DNA from: Bacillus sp. NTK071
Lineage (GTDB): Bacteria > Bacillota > Bacilli > Bacillales > Guptibacillaceae
Length of the DNA stretch: 64,000 nt
Direction of reading: 5' to 3'
NCBI RefSeq assembly: GCF_017303315.1
Contig: NZ_JAFKOI010000002.1
Coordinates: forward strand, 527,396-591,395
The first letter of the stretch is position 1; the number at the start of each line of letters is the position of its first letter. This document shows positions 19,075 through 27,318 of this stretch, one piece after another. Made by a program: the position numbers and the translations under genes. A model generated the notes under the pieces. The model worked only from the letters and a program-made list of their open reading frames with translations, was not told the DNA's origin and did no database searches.

Positions 19075-19862
19075 ATTTGTTCAACTTTTACTACTGGATA
19101 ATCAAGCCAGTGGGTTGCAATTCTCGTGAAATTATCAATGGATCCGGTCGTTAAAAACGTATGGGAAGGCTTTTCATCACCTGTATACAAAAGAGAGCTA
19201 TATTCTAAGATTCCACTTACCTCATATGCGGTTTCATCGCCTGAACAGATAATAGAAGTGCTTTCTCCCATAACGCATTGGATAACGGGTTCTAATAAAG
19301 GATAATGAGTGCACCCAAGTATTAGTGTATCAATGCCTTTGTTGACCAAAGGAGCAAGAGTTGTTTTAACAGTTTCGTATGTTTCTATGCTGTCAAGATT
19401 TCCTGTTTCAACAAGTGGAACAAATGGTGGACAGGCTAAACTTTCTACTCGAATATCATTATTAATGGCTTTTAGAGATTTCTCATATGCACCACTTTTA
19501 ATTGTGCCTGAAGTTCCTATGACACCTATATATCGATTTGTCGTTTCTTTTAAAGCACTCCTTGCACCAGGATGTATAACACCACGGACGGGAATGTCGA
19601 GCTGTTCTTGAATTTCATTCAAAACCACTGCCGTAGCCGTATTGCACGCAATAATTAACATTTTAATTTGGTATTGTTCAAGGAGGTAATTCGTCATTTC
19701 CCATGTATACTGACTAACTTCTGAAGAAGTTCTTGGTCCATATGGACATCTCGCTGTATCACCAATGTATACAATTTCTTCTTTTGGTAGCTGTCTCATG
19801 ATCTCTCTTGCTACAGTTAATCCACCAACACCTGAATCAATAACCCCTATTGGTTTCTTCAA
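19065..19862 (-). CDS. racE: Glutamate racemase
   Basis: This enzyme supplies D-glutamate for peptidoglycan (and for poly-gamma-glutamate in some bacilli) by cofactor-independent racemisation. The 265 residues begin [17 protein letters not shown]. The two catalytic cysteines lie in [10 protein letters not shown] (near 73) and [10 protein letters not shown] (near 184), both intact. GVIHPGA and YGPRTS match the RacE/MurI family. The gene lies between the MarR-family gene and gerM, as in Bacillus subtilis. It ends at a strong terminator. Confidence 0.97.
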   Translation of the reverse strand: MKKPIGVIDSGVGGLTVAREIMRQLPKEEIVYIGDTARCPYGPRTSSEVSQYTWEMTNYLLEQYQIKMLIIACNTATAVVLNEIQEQLDIPVRGVIHPGARSALKETTNRYIGVIGTSGTIKSGAYEKSLKAINNDIRVESLACPPFVPLVETGNLDSIETYETVKTTLAPLVNKGIDTLILGCTHYPLLEPVIQCVMGESTSIICSGDETAYEVSGILEYSSLLYTGDEKPSHTFLTTGSIDNFTRIATHWLDYPVVKVEQIKL

Positions 19863-19892
19863 AACATTTCGCCTCTCTAATTACGGGTCCAG

Positions 19893-20342
19893 TTAGTTCT
19901 TTTGCATCTCTTCATAAAGCAAATGTAAACTCTCTTCAAGAGCCTTTACTTGATCACCTGAAAATTTCTGTGTGATCTTATCCAAATAGACCTGTCTTTT
20001 GTGAATAACTTTCTTAATGATCTCATTTCCCTTATCTAATATATGAATTCGAACGACTCGTCTGTCGTTTGGGTCTTTCACTCTTTTAACTAATTCTGTT
20101 TTTTCCATTCTGTCAACAAGATCGGTCGTTGTACTACATGCTAAGTACATTTTATTAGAAAGCTCGCCAATGGTTAAATCACCATATTCTGAAAGCCATT
20201 GAAGTGCAAGAAATTGAGGAGGTGTAATTGAGAATTCACTCAGAAGTTCACGTCCATTCTGCTTAATAATACCTGCGACCATCCGCAGTGATTTCTCTAT
20301 ATCAACGATGGATGCTGGTTCTCTTGTTAATTCTTCAGGCAT
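19893..20342 (-). CDS. ysmB: MarR-family transcriptional regulator, YsmB-like
   Basis: A winged-helix DNA-binding protein of 149 residues. Residues about 55-110 hold the helix-turn-helix and wing: LTIGELSNKMYLACSTTTDLVDRMEK, followed by LVKRVKDPNDRRVVRIHILD, the DxR wing signature of MarR proteins. No cysteine-based redox switch typical of OhrR is evident apart from a Cys in the recognition-helix region. The target and ligand are unknown. It is 30 bases upstream of racE and probably co-transcribed. Synteny matches ysmB. Confidence 0.88.
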   Translation of the reverse strand: MPEELTREPASIVDIEKSLRMVAGIIKQNGRELLSEFSITPPQFLALQWLSEYGDLTIGELSNKMYLACSTTTDLVDRMEKTELVKRVKDPNDRRVVRIHILDKGNEIIKKVIHKRQVYLDKITQKFSGDQVKALEESLHLLYEEMQKN

Positions 20343-20471
20343 CTAGTCTCCCCCTTATTATGTCTTACTATCTATTTTGATTGTAAGTGACTCGAAATGC
20401 AAGAGTATACACTTCACTAAAAAGATGTCAGATATGGATACCTGTTACCTCTTATAAAACATGTTGAGCAT

Positions 20472-20568
20472 GGTCTGTTTTCGTAAATATTTTGTGATAA
20501 AAGTAGTAGTTGATTTCCGCTCCAATCAACTATGAAGTAAGTTTTAAACAAAAAACCTTAAATCTTTA
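20472..20568 (+). repeat. MITE-like dispersed element, short form, eroded right end
   Basis: The left terminal repeat GGTCTGTTTTCGTAAAT is followed by the conserved GTAGTAGTTGATTTCCGCTC core and an AATCAAC arm. The right half (AAGTTTTAAAC...CTTAAATCTTT) aligns only loosely with other copies, and the terminal GAGCC is gone. It lies between ptsI and ysmB. Confidence 0.7.
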
Positions 20569-20586
20569 ACGCAGTTATCAAAAAAA

Positions 20587-20610
20587 AGAGCTATAGTTTC
20601 CTATAGCTCT
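20587..20610 (-). terminator. Terminator of the pts operon
   Basis: Stem AGAGCTATAG/CTATAGCTCT, loop TTTC, seven-T run on the minus strand. It contains the ptsI stop codon. Confidence 0.9.
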
Positions 20611-22328
20611 TCCGTTGCGAAATGCTCTGTTACATAAGCAATCACTTCTTCGTTCGTTGCGAACGAAAGAATATGATCGATGTGAGAAGAGATTTCTTCT
20701 TTAGATAACTTTGTCATTTGGCTTCTTGCAGGCAGAATAGAAGTTGCACTCATACTGAACTCATCAAGACCTAGTCCAAGTAGGATTGGAATGGCGATTT
20801 GATCCCCAGCCATTTCTCCACACATACCAGCCCATTTGCCTTCTTTATGAGCTGCATCAATAACCATCTTTACAAGACGCAAGATCGCAGGGTTATATGG
20901 TTGATATAAGTATGAAACTTTTTGGTTCATACGATCAGCCGCCATTGTGTACTGAATAAGGTCATTTGTTCCAACACTAAAGAAATCAACTTCTTTAGCA
21001 AAAACATCGGCCATTGCAGCCGTAGCTGGAATTTCAACCATCATTCCTACTTCAATGTCTTCTGAAACTTCAATACCTTCCCCAATAAGCTCTTCCTTAA
21101 CCGAAAGAAGCATTTCTTTCGCCTGACGGAATTCTCCAACAGTCGCAATCATAGGGAACATGACTTTCAAGTTACCATACACACTTGCACGAAGCAGTGC
21201 ACGCAACTGAGTGCGGAAAATTTCAGTTTCTTCCAAGCAAAGACGAATGGCTCTAAATCCAAGGAATGGATTCATTTCTTTTGGAAGGTTTAAGTAAGGA
21301 AGTTCTTTATCTCCACCAATATCAAGAGTTCTGATAACGACTGGTTTACCGTCCATCTTTTGTAGTACTTCTTTATATGAATTAAATTGCTCTTCTTCTG
21401 TAGGCAATTCATTTCTACCCATATAAAGGAATTCTGTACGGTAAAGGCCTACACCTTCGCCACCATTCTCAAGAACACCTTTTACGTCTTCAGGAGTACC
21501 AATGTTTGCAGCAAGTTCAACGTGCTTCTCGTCTTTAGTGGTTGTTGGCTCATTAACAAGCTTCGCCCACTCTTGCTTTTTGGCTTGGAAGTGTTCTTTT
21601 TTCTTAGTGTATTGAGCGATTTCTTCTTCAGAAGGATCAACAATGACGTTACCATCGATACCATCAATGATAATTATTTTTCCTTCAACATCTTCAGAAG
21701 TAATGGTCTTTGTTCCTACCACTGCAGGAATTTCCATAGATCTAGCCATGATTGCAGAGTGAGACGTTCTGCCACCAATGTCTGTTGCAAATCCTTTAAC
21801 AAACTGCTTGTTAAGCTGAGCAGTATCAGAAGGTGTTAAATCTTCAGCAAGCACGATTACTTCATCCGTAATTGCTCCAGGAGAAGTAAATGTCACGCCA
21901 AGTAAATGAGCTAGAACACGTTTAGAAACATCACGGATATCTGCCGCACGTTCCTTCATGTATTCGTTATCCATATTTTCAAACATGCTAATAAACATAT
22001 TGGAAACGTCGCTCATTGCGCTCTCAGCATTCACTTTTTCATTATTCACTTTGTCTTTAACCGCATTTAACAACTCTGGATCAGATAAAACGAGAAGATG
22101 AGCAGCGAAAATCGCTGCTTTATCTTCTCCGAGCTGTTCATTGGCGTGATTCTTAATAACTTCAAGTTCTTCTTTTGCAGTGTGTACAGCCGCTTCAAAA
22201 CGTTCGATTTCTGCACCAGCATCGGTAATTGTCTTTTGTTCAATTTCAAGTGCTGGGTTTTCGAGAACGAATGCTTTAGCGATCGCGATTCCGGCAGAAG
22301 CGCCAATTCCAGTCAGTTGGTTAGACAT
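20601..22328 (-). CDS. ptsI: Phosphoenolpyruvate-protein phosphotransferase (Enzyme I)
   Basis: Cytosolic Enzyme I of 575 residues transfers phosphate from phosphoenolpyruvate to HPr. The HPr-binding N-domain comes first. The phosphorylated His is in [13 protein letters not shown] (around residue 190). The C-terminal PEP-binding barrel has [39 protein letters not shown] and the catalytic Cys in [13 protein letters not shown]. The start ATG overlaps the ptsH stop by one base (TAATG), a translational coupling. It ends in the operon terminator. Confidence 0.98.
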   Translation of the reverse strand: MSNQLTGIGASAGIAIAKAFVLENPALEIEQKTITDAGAEIERFEAAVHTAKEELEVIKNHANEQLGEDKAAIFAAHLLVLSDPELLNAVKDKVNNEKVNAESAMSDVSNMFISMFENMDNEYMKERAADIRDVSKRVLAHLLGVTFTSPGAITDEVIVLAEDLTPSDTAQLNKQFVKGFATDIGGRTSHSAIMARSMEIPAVVGTKTITSEDVEGKIIIIDGIDGNVIVDPSEEEIAQYTKKKEHFQAKKQEWAKLVNEPTTTKDEKHVELAANIGTPEDVKGVLENGGEGVGLYRTEFLYMGRNELPTEEEQFNSYKEVLQKMDGKPVVIRTLDIGGDKELPYLNLPKEMNPFLGFRAIRLCLEETEIFRTQLRALLRASVYGNLKVMFPMIATVGEFRQAKEMLLSVKEELIGEGIEVSEDIEVGMMVEIPATAAMADVFAKEVDFFSVGTNDLIQYTMAADRMNQKVSYLYQPYNPAILRLVKMVIDAAHKEGKWAGMCGEMAGDQIAIPILLGLGLDEFSMSATSILPARSQMTKLSKEEISSHIDHILSFATNEEVIAYVTEHFATEEL

Positions 22329-22594
22329 TACTTGCCTAGACCTTCGTTTTCCATTACTTCAGTTAGTCCTGCAATCGCATCGTCAGCATCTGATCCTTCT
22401 GCTTTGATTGTGATTTCAGAGTTTTGTTGGATACCAAGGCTCATAACACCCATGATTGATTTAAGGTTTACAGACTTTCCATTATAATCAAGCGTTACAT
22501 CAGAGCTATATTGACCTGCTTTGTTTACTAGAGCTGTTGCTGGACGTGCATGAATTCCTGATTCGCTTGTTACTGTGAAATTTTTCTCTGCCAT
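22328..22594 (-). CDS. ptsH: Phosphocarrier protein HPr
   Basis: An 88-residue phosphocarrier between Enzyme I and the sugar-specific Enzyme II complexes. The phosphorylated His15 is in SGIHARPAT and the regulatory Ser46 is in [11 protein letters not shown]. Ser46 is the site used by HPr kinase in Firmicutes to turn HPr into a CcpA corepressor, so the protein should serve both transport and carbon catabolite repression. It lies 30 bases after ptsG. Confidence 0.98.
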   Translation of the reverse strand: MAEKNFTVTSESGIHARPATALVNKAGQYSSDVTLDYNGKSVNLKSIMGVMSLGIQQNSEITIKAEGSDADDAIAGLTEVMENEGLGK

Positions 22595-22624
22595 TTTTAA
22601 TTCCCTCTTTCAAATTTTATATTT

Positions 22625-24661
22625 TTATTTTGATATCGTAATAATATCTTTGTCTTCCCGAGAAACGTTACCTTCTTTAGCAAGATCAATTGTTTCTCCA
22701 TCTTCAAGGTTCGTAAACACGATCGGGGTAATGGTCGATGTTGCATTTTCTTTAATAAAGGCTAAATCAACTTTCATAAGCTTTTGTCCTTGCTTAATTT
22801 CATCGCCTTCGCTAATGAACACCTCGAAGCCTTCACCTTTGAGGTTAACCGTATCGATTCCAACATGTATTAGAATCTCACGGCCATTGACAGACTCAAT
22901 ACCAATTGCGTGCTTAGTTGGGAACACATTCATTATTTTGCCATCAACCGGTGCGACAATCAAGCCATCAGTTGGCTCAATCGCAAAACCGTCACCCATC
23001 ATTTTACCAGAGAAGACTTGATCCGGCACTTCTGTAATAGACATGATTTTACCTTCGATTGGAGCAATGAGGTGGTCCTCACCTTTAGTACCTGCTGATT
23101 GATCAGGCTTCTCTTCTTTTTGCTGATCTTGAAGAGGTTTTGGTGTTTTGCCACTAATGATATCAGCAATTTGTCCTTTCAAACCATCAGACTGGGTACC
23201 GAAAATTGCTTGAATGTTATTCCCAACTTCCATAACACCCGCTGCACCAAGACGTTGTAAGCGCTTCTTATCTACTTCACCTTTATCAGCAACTGAAACA
23301 CGAAGACGAGTAATACATGCATCTAGATTCGTGATATTACTTTCGCCACCAAGTGCTTGAAGAACGTTATAAGCTAAAGCAGTGTTTTCTTGTCCATCAT
23401 CAGCAATTTCGTCTTCTTCGTCTTCTTCACGACCAGGTGTCATCAAGTTAAACTTACGGATCGCAAATCTGAAACCGAAGTAATAAATAACAGCAAATGC
23501 TAATCCTACTGGAATAACGAGCCACCATGCTGTTCTTCCTTGTAGAACTCCGAAGAGAAGGAAATCAATTACCCCACCAGAGAATGTCATACCAATTTTA
23601 ACGTCAAGCAAAGCCATTGTCATAAATGAAAGACCTGCAAAGATCGCATGGATACCGAAAAGTACTGGTGCTACGAATAGGAACGAAAACTCAATTGGTT
23701 CTGTAATACCTGTTAAGAATGATGTAAGTGCAGCCGATCCCATGATACCTGCTACAACAGCTTTTTTCTCAGGACGTGCTTCGTGATAAATCGCAAGAGC
23801 TGCAGCTGGAAGACCGAACATCATGAATGGGAATTTACCAGTCATGAATGTACCTGCAGTAAGCTCAGCACCATCTTTTAACTGTTCAAAGAATATCTTC
23901 TGATCTCCTCGAATAATTTCACCAGCGGCATTTGTATATTGACCAAATTCAAACCAGAATGGTGAATAGAAAATGTGGTGAAGACCAAATGGAATTAGTG
24001 AACGTTCAATAACACCAAATACAAATGCAGCAAGTGCTGGGTTTGCATCAAGCATATTATGTGAGAATGCATTTAAGCCGGCTTGAATAGGTGGCCATAC
24101 AAAAATCATAATCACACCTAGAATTAAAGCTGAAACCGCTGTCGCGATTGGTACAAAGCGCTTACCAGCAAAGAAACCTAGGTATTGAGGAAGTTGAATA
24201 TTATAATACCGTTTATACATGTACGAGGCAAGAATACCGACTATAATTCCTCCGAACACTCCCGTTTGAAGCGTAGGAATACCGAGTACATTTGCATATG
24301 ATGCGCTTTCAGCTACTTGATCAGCAGATACTCCTTGAAGCACACCCATCGTAATATTCATGACCAAGAATCCTACAATGGCTGCTAGACCTGCAACTCC
24401 GTCTCCGTCTGACAAGCCAATTGCTACACCAACTGCGAATAATAGAGCAAGGTTAGCAAATACAATTCCTCCAGATTCCTCCATAACGGTAGCAAGAAGC
24501 TGGAACCATTCAGCTGACATGAATGGTAATTTCTCAAGTAAAGTTGGGTTTTGAAAAGCATTACCAAAACCTAGTAACAATCCTGCTGCTGGCAAAATTG
24601 CTACTGGAAGCATTAGTGCTTTACCAACTCTTTGTAAAACCCCAAAAGCGTTTTTAAACAT
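22625..24661 (-). CDS. ptsG: PTS glucose-specific EIICBA component
   Basis: A 678-residue membrane permease fused to its phosphoryl domains. The EIIC transport domain (about 1-395) has some ten membrane segments, with [15 protein letters not shown] near its end. The EIIB domain (about 430-505) has the phospho-cysteine in [13 protein letters not shown]. The EIIA domain (about 540-678) has the phospho-histidine in [17 protein letters not shown] and the first His-binding region. A Glu/Asp-rich linker joins EIIC and EIIB. Glucose specificity is inferred from the C-B-A order and the adjacent glcT gene with its RAT site. The ATG is at 24661. Confidence 0.96.
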   Translation of the reverse strand: MFKNAFGVLQRVGKALMLPVAILPAAGLLLGFGNAFQNPTLLEKLPFMSAEWFQLLATVMEESGGIVFANLALLFAVGVAIGLSDGDGVAGLAAIVGFLVMNITMGVLQGVSADQVAESASYANVLGIPTLQTGVFGGIIVGILASYMYKRYYNIQLPQYLGFFAGKRFVPIATAVSALILGVIMIFVWPPIQAGLNAFSHNMLDANPALAAFVFGVIERSLIPFGLHHIFYSPFWFEFGQYTNAAGEIIRGDQKIFFEQLKDGAELTAGTFMTGKFPFMMFGLPAAALAIYHEARPEKKAVVAGIMGSAALTSFLTGITEPIEFSFLFVAPVLFGIHAIFAGLSFMTMALLDVKIGMTFSGGVIDFLLFGVLQGRTAWWLVIPVGLAFAVIYYFGFRFAIRKFNLMTPGREEDEEDEIADDGQENTALAYNVLQALGGESNITNLDACITRLRVSVADKGEVDKKRLQRLGAAGVMEVGNNIQAIFGTQSDGLKGQIADIISGKTPKPLQDQQKEEKPDQSAGTKGEDHLIAPIEGKIMSITEVPDQVFSGKMMGDGFAIEPTDGLIVAPVDGKIMNVFPTKHAIGIESVNGREILIHVGIDTVNLKGEGFEVFISEGDEIKQGQKLMKVDLAFIKENATSTITPIVFTNLEDGETIDLAKEGNVSREDKDIITISK

Positions 24662-24710
24662 GTCTTTTCCTCCTTTTATTTTCCCCCAAAATCATTCTCC
24701 ATATAAAAAA

Positions 24711-24791
24711 GGCATGAGTGGACGGTATGACAATACAATTAGGATATACTATACCCCAACACAGGATTGTCATTCCGGTTTCACTCATGCC
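24711..24791 (-). terminator. Leader terminator of ptsG, controlled by GlcT
   Basis: On the minus strand, GGCATGAGTG (24782-24791) pairs perfectly with CACTCATGCC (24711-24720), followed by TTTTTT. Inside this stem, ACCGGAATGACAAT pairs with ATTGTCATACCGT (bulged). Its upstream arm is shared with the RAT hairpin, so the two folds exclude each other. Confidence 0.9.
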
Positions 24792-24812
24792 TGATCGTAT
24801 CAGTAACACGTT
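24782..24812 (-). promoter_or_regulatory. RAT (ribonucleic antiterminator) site for GlcT
   Basis: On the minus strand the leader reads CGTGTTACTGATACGATCAG directly followed by GCATGAGTG. This closely resembles the ptsG RAT element of Bacillus subtilis as I remember it. Bound GlcT would stabilise this hairpin and block the overlapping terminator, switching on ptsGHI when glucose is present. Confidence 0.88.
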
Positions 24813-24822
24813 ACCGTAAATT

Positions 24823-24852
24823 ATTATATTAATTAGGAGAAAGCCTTTGCAA
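24823..24852 (-). promoter_or_regulatory. Promoter of ptsGHI
   Basis: TTGCAA (24847-24852) and a perfect TATAAT (24823-24828), 18 bases apart on the minus strand. The promoter lies across the end of glcT, just upstream of the RAT site. Confidence 0.72.
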
Positions 24853-25668
24853 GTGCATTGTTAAGTAAACTGCTTCTGCATCTGGAAACTTCGTCTGAAG
24901 CTCCTTTTGCATAATTTTAATCAACTTCCATGACAGATTATAGCACAAGGGATATTCTTCTTTCAAGACTTTTTCTAACCTTTCATGTGCCTCTACAGGT
25001 TGGTTAAGCTCACTTCTTTCAATCGCATGTCGTAAATGCCGAACAAGACGTAAATAATCAATGCCAGTACGGCTGACTTTAACCTTTAAAGACTCTTCGA
25101 TAACAGATACCAGACGATTAATTAATGCCGAATATTTACTCAGTTCAGTAATGCTTCGATTCGTAACAGCGCTATGGATATGCAACGCTACAAAACCGAT
25201 CTCCCCCTCGGGAAGTTCGACATCTAGTTTATGATTCAATAATTGAATCACTTCTTCAGCAATGGTGTATTCTTTCGGATACATGGTCTGTGTTTCAATA
25301 AGGAATGGGTTCTTTACTCCAAGACCCTGTTGAAGACGTTTAATTGCAAACGATAGATGATCAGTTAAAGCAATATGAATATGTTCGTCAAAATCAGCAT
25401 CCAACTTTTCGCTGATTACATAGATCACTTCATTCATGACACCAATAAAAGACTCAGACACATGAGGCACTAGAAGCTTGTACTGTTCCTGTTCAGACTT
25501 GTCTACAAGAACAAAATACTTATCTACCTTAGTATCATCCAATGTTTCGCCCTGCTTTTGATTGAAGCCTATGCCTTTCCCCGTGAGCACCACTTCATTA
25601 TCTTGCTCTGTTAAGGCGATAACGACGTTATTATTTAGAATTTTTTTTATTTTAAATGAAGCATTCAT
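24829..25668 (-). CDS. glcT: Transcription antiterminator GlcT (BglG family)
   Basis: A 279-residue RNA-binding antiterminator. The N-terminal CAT RNA-binding domain (about 1-60) starts MNASFKIKKILNNNVVIAL. It is followed by two PTS regulation domains, PRD1 (about 65-170, with histidines in DEHIHIALTDHLSFA and GFVALHIHSAV) and PRD2 (about 172-279, with HLRHAIER and LTMHLQRL). Those histidines are targets for phosphorylation by the glucose permease and HPr. Its target, the RAT site and terminator, lies directly downstream in front of ptsG. A weak cre-like palindrome (TGAAACCGGTTTAA) lies just upstream of the start. Confidence 0.96.
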   Translation of the reverse strand: MNASFKIKKILNNNVVIALTEQDNEVVLTGKGIGFNQKQGETLDDTKVDKYFVLVDKSEQEQYKLLVPHVSESFIGVMNEVIYVISEKLDADFDEHIHIALTDHLSFAIKRLQQGLGVKNPFLIETQTMYPKEYTIAEEVIQLLNHKLDVELPEGEIGFVALHIHSAVTNRSITELSKYSALINRLVSVIEESLKVKVSRTGIDYLRLVRHLRHAIERSELNQPVEAHERLEKVLKEEYPLCYNLSWKLIKIMQKELQTKFPDAEAVYLTMHLQRLSPN

Positions 25669-25912
25669 TTACAAGTTCCCCTCATTAAACCGGTTTCATT
25701 TATGATTACGAACGTATTAATAATAGTAAATAAAAAATGGAACGTCAATGAGAAAAGGTTCCACCTGTTTGGAAAACAAGAGATTTAAAGTTTTTATTTT
25801 CCAACAATGTTATATTCCGATCATTTAAGACGTTGATTATATGGTAAATAGTTTACTATCAACTTTGAAATATAGATAGGTATATGCTTTGATTTCTTCA
25901 TTATAAAATATT
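25669..25912. other. AT-rich intergenic region upstream of glcT
   Basis: About 240 bases with no open frame of note. It holds the glcT ribosome-binding region and presumably its promoter. Apart from the weak cre-like palindrome near 25687-25700 I see no defined element until the repeat at 25913. Confidence 0.45.
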
Positions 25913-26065
25913 TAAACTTTTCGTAAAGCTATAAAGGTAGTGGTTAATTTCCGCTACAGGATGCTCGCTTTCCGCGGGGCGGGCGAGCATTCTTCCGCTC
26001 CAATTAGCGTAGTCAGGTTCTTTTAAGAATATCCTTTCAAAACAACAATCTTTTAGAAAAGAGCC
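25913..26065 (+). repeat. MITE-like dispersed element, long form with GC-rich core
   Basis: The left end CTTTTCGTAAAG (decayed) leads to AGTGGTTAATTTCCGCTAC, then a GC-rich core with the 8 bp hairpin ATGCTCGC/GCGAGCAT. A second TTCCGCTCC and AATTAGCG follow, then the well-preserved right end AACAATCTTTTAGAAAAGAG-CC. The octamer ATAAAATA occurs at 25903-25910 and 26067-26074, a possible but AT-rich target duplication. It lies between gerE and glcT. Confidence 0.82.
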
Positions 26066-26078
26066 AATAAAATAAAAA

Positions 26079-26100
26079 GACCGGCTTAAAATCAGCCGGC
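26079..26100 (-). terminator. Terminator of gerE
   Basis: Stem CCGGCT/AGCCGG, loop of seven, then GTCTTTTTATTTTATT on the minus strand. Confidence 0.85.
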
Positions 26101-26104
26101 ACTT

Positions 26105-26332
26105 CTATATTTCTAACTCTCCCAGACGAAGCAATTCAACAACAGCCTGGGAACGCCCCTTTACCCCCAGCTTTTGCATCGTATTGGAAATATGGTTACG
26201 AACTGTTTTTTCGCTGATAAACAGTTCTTCCGCTATTTCTCTTGTTGTTTTATCTTGAACTAGCAATTCGAAAACTTCTCTTTCTCGTTTTGTTAATAGT
26301 GGCTTTGGTCGGTAGTGGTTCCCTTTCAACAT
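26105..26332 (-). CDS. gerE: Spore coat regulatory protein GerE
   Basis: A 75-residue LuxR-type DNA-binding protein, the last-acting regulator of the mother cell, switching spore coat genes on or off with SigK. Nearly the whole protein is the helix-turn-helix: LLTKREREVFELLVQDKTTR, EIAEELFISEKTVRNHISNT, MQKLGVKGRSQAVVELLRLG. There is no receiver domain, which is typical of GerE. The ATG at 26332 follows GAGGAGGG by a few bases; an upstream in-frame start at 26362 would add ten unrelated residues. The neighbour sdhB downstream of its upstream region is the conserved arrangement. Confidence 0.97.
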   Translation of the reverse strand: MLKGNHYRPKPLLTKREREVFELLVQDKTTREIAEELFISEKTVRNHISNTMQKLGVKGRSQAVVELLRLGELEI

Positions 26333-26532
26333 TCCACCCTCCTCGATAGGGCAACAAAGCAACTTCAGCTGAAATTATATAGTCCATACAATATATGATT
26401 CTTAAGCATACGTGTTACAGTATATAGCAAAGTCTTTTAAAACGTTTGAAGCAACCAATGATGACAGGCTTCGTGTTCTTTCATCATTTCCTGAGAAATA
26501 ACCAAGAATGCTAGCTATTATGTACAAAAAAA

Positions 26533-26554
26533 AGACCCCCGTATGGGGGATCTT
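26533..26554 (-). terminator. Terminator of the sdh operon
   Basis: Stem with CCCCC/GGGGG and flanking AGA/TCT, loop GTAT, followed by TTTTTTTT on the minus strand. Confidence 0.9.
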
Positions 26555-26559
26555 CTTAT

Positions 26560-27318
26560 CTAGCGGTCACTTCCAAAGAAGTTCTTAAATGTTTGAAGAG
26601 ATGTTGCACGATTCATAGCAGCAATTGATGTAGTCAATGGAATTCCTTTTGGACATGACTGCACACAGTTCTGTGAGTTACCGCAGTTGGCAAGTCCTCC
26701 CTCATCCATTAAACCTTCAAGTCGTTCTTCTTTATTCATTGCACCTGTAGGATGTGCGTTAAACAAGCGAACTTGTGATACAGCTGCAGGTCCAATAAAC
26801 TCAGATCGGCTATTTACATTAGGACATGCTTCCAAACAAACACCGCAAGTCATACATTTTGAAAGTTCATATGCCCACTGTCGCTTATTTTCAGGCATTC
26901 TTGGTCCCGGACCAAGATCATAAGTACCATCAATTGGGATCCAAGCTTTCACCTTTTTAAGAGCGTCGAACATTCTGCTTCGATCTACTGCAAGGTCACG
27001 AACGACAGGAAATGTTGTCATTGGCTCTAGGCGAATAGGCTGCTCAAGTTGATCGACAAGCGCTGTACATGATTGACGAGGCTTGCCGTTAATAACCATT
27101 GAACAAGCACCGCATACTTCTTCTAGGCAACCCATTTCCCACACAACCGGTGATGTTTTCTCACCTTTTGCATTTACAGGATTGCGTCGTATTTCCATTA
27201 GTGCAGAAATGACATTCATATTTTGGCGGTATGGAATTGTGAATGTTTCTTCATATGGGGCAGATTCAGGTCCATCCTGTCTTTTAATCTTCAGCGTTAC
27301 TGTACGTTCTTCACTCAT
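26560..27318 (-). CDS. sdhB: Succinate dehydrogenase iron-sulfur subunit
   Basis: A 252-residue iron-sulfur subunit passing electrons from SdhA to the membrane menaquinone site. The [2Fe-2S] ligands are in CLEEVCGACSMVING (near 65-79). The [4Fe-4S] and [3Fe-4S] ligands are in CMTCGVCLEACPN and NCGNSQNCVQSCPKG. The stop of sdhA and the start of sdhB share one base, so the two are translationally coupled. It is the last gene of sdhCAB, followed by a strong terminator. Confidence 0.98.
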   Translation of the reverse strand: MSEERTVTLKIKRQDGPESAPYEETFTIPYRQNMNVISALMEIRRNPVNAKGEKTSPVVWEMGCLEEVCGACSMVINGKPRQSCTALVDQLEQPIRLEPMTTFPVVRDLAVDRSRMFDALKKVKAWIPIDGTYDLGPGPRMPENKRQWAYELSKCMTCGVCLEACPNVNSRSEFIGPAAVSQVRLFNAHPTGAMNKEERLEGLMDEGGLANCGNSQNCVQSCPKGIPLTTSIAAMNRATSLQTFKNFFGSDR

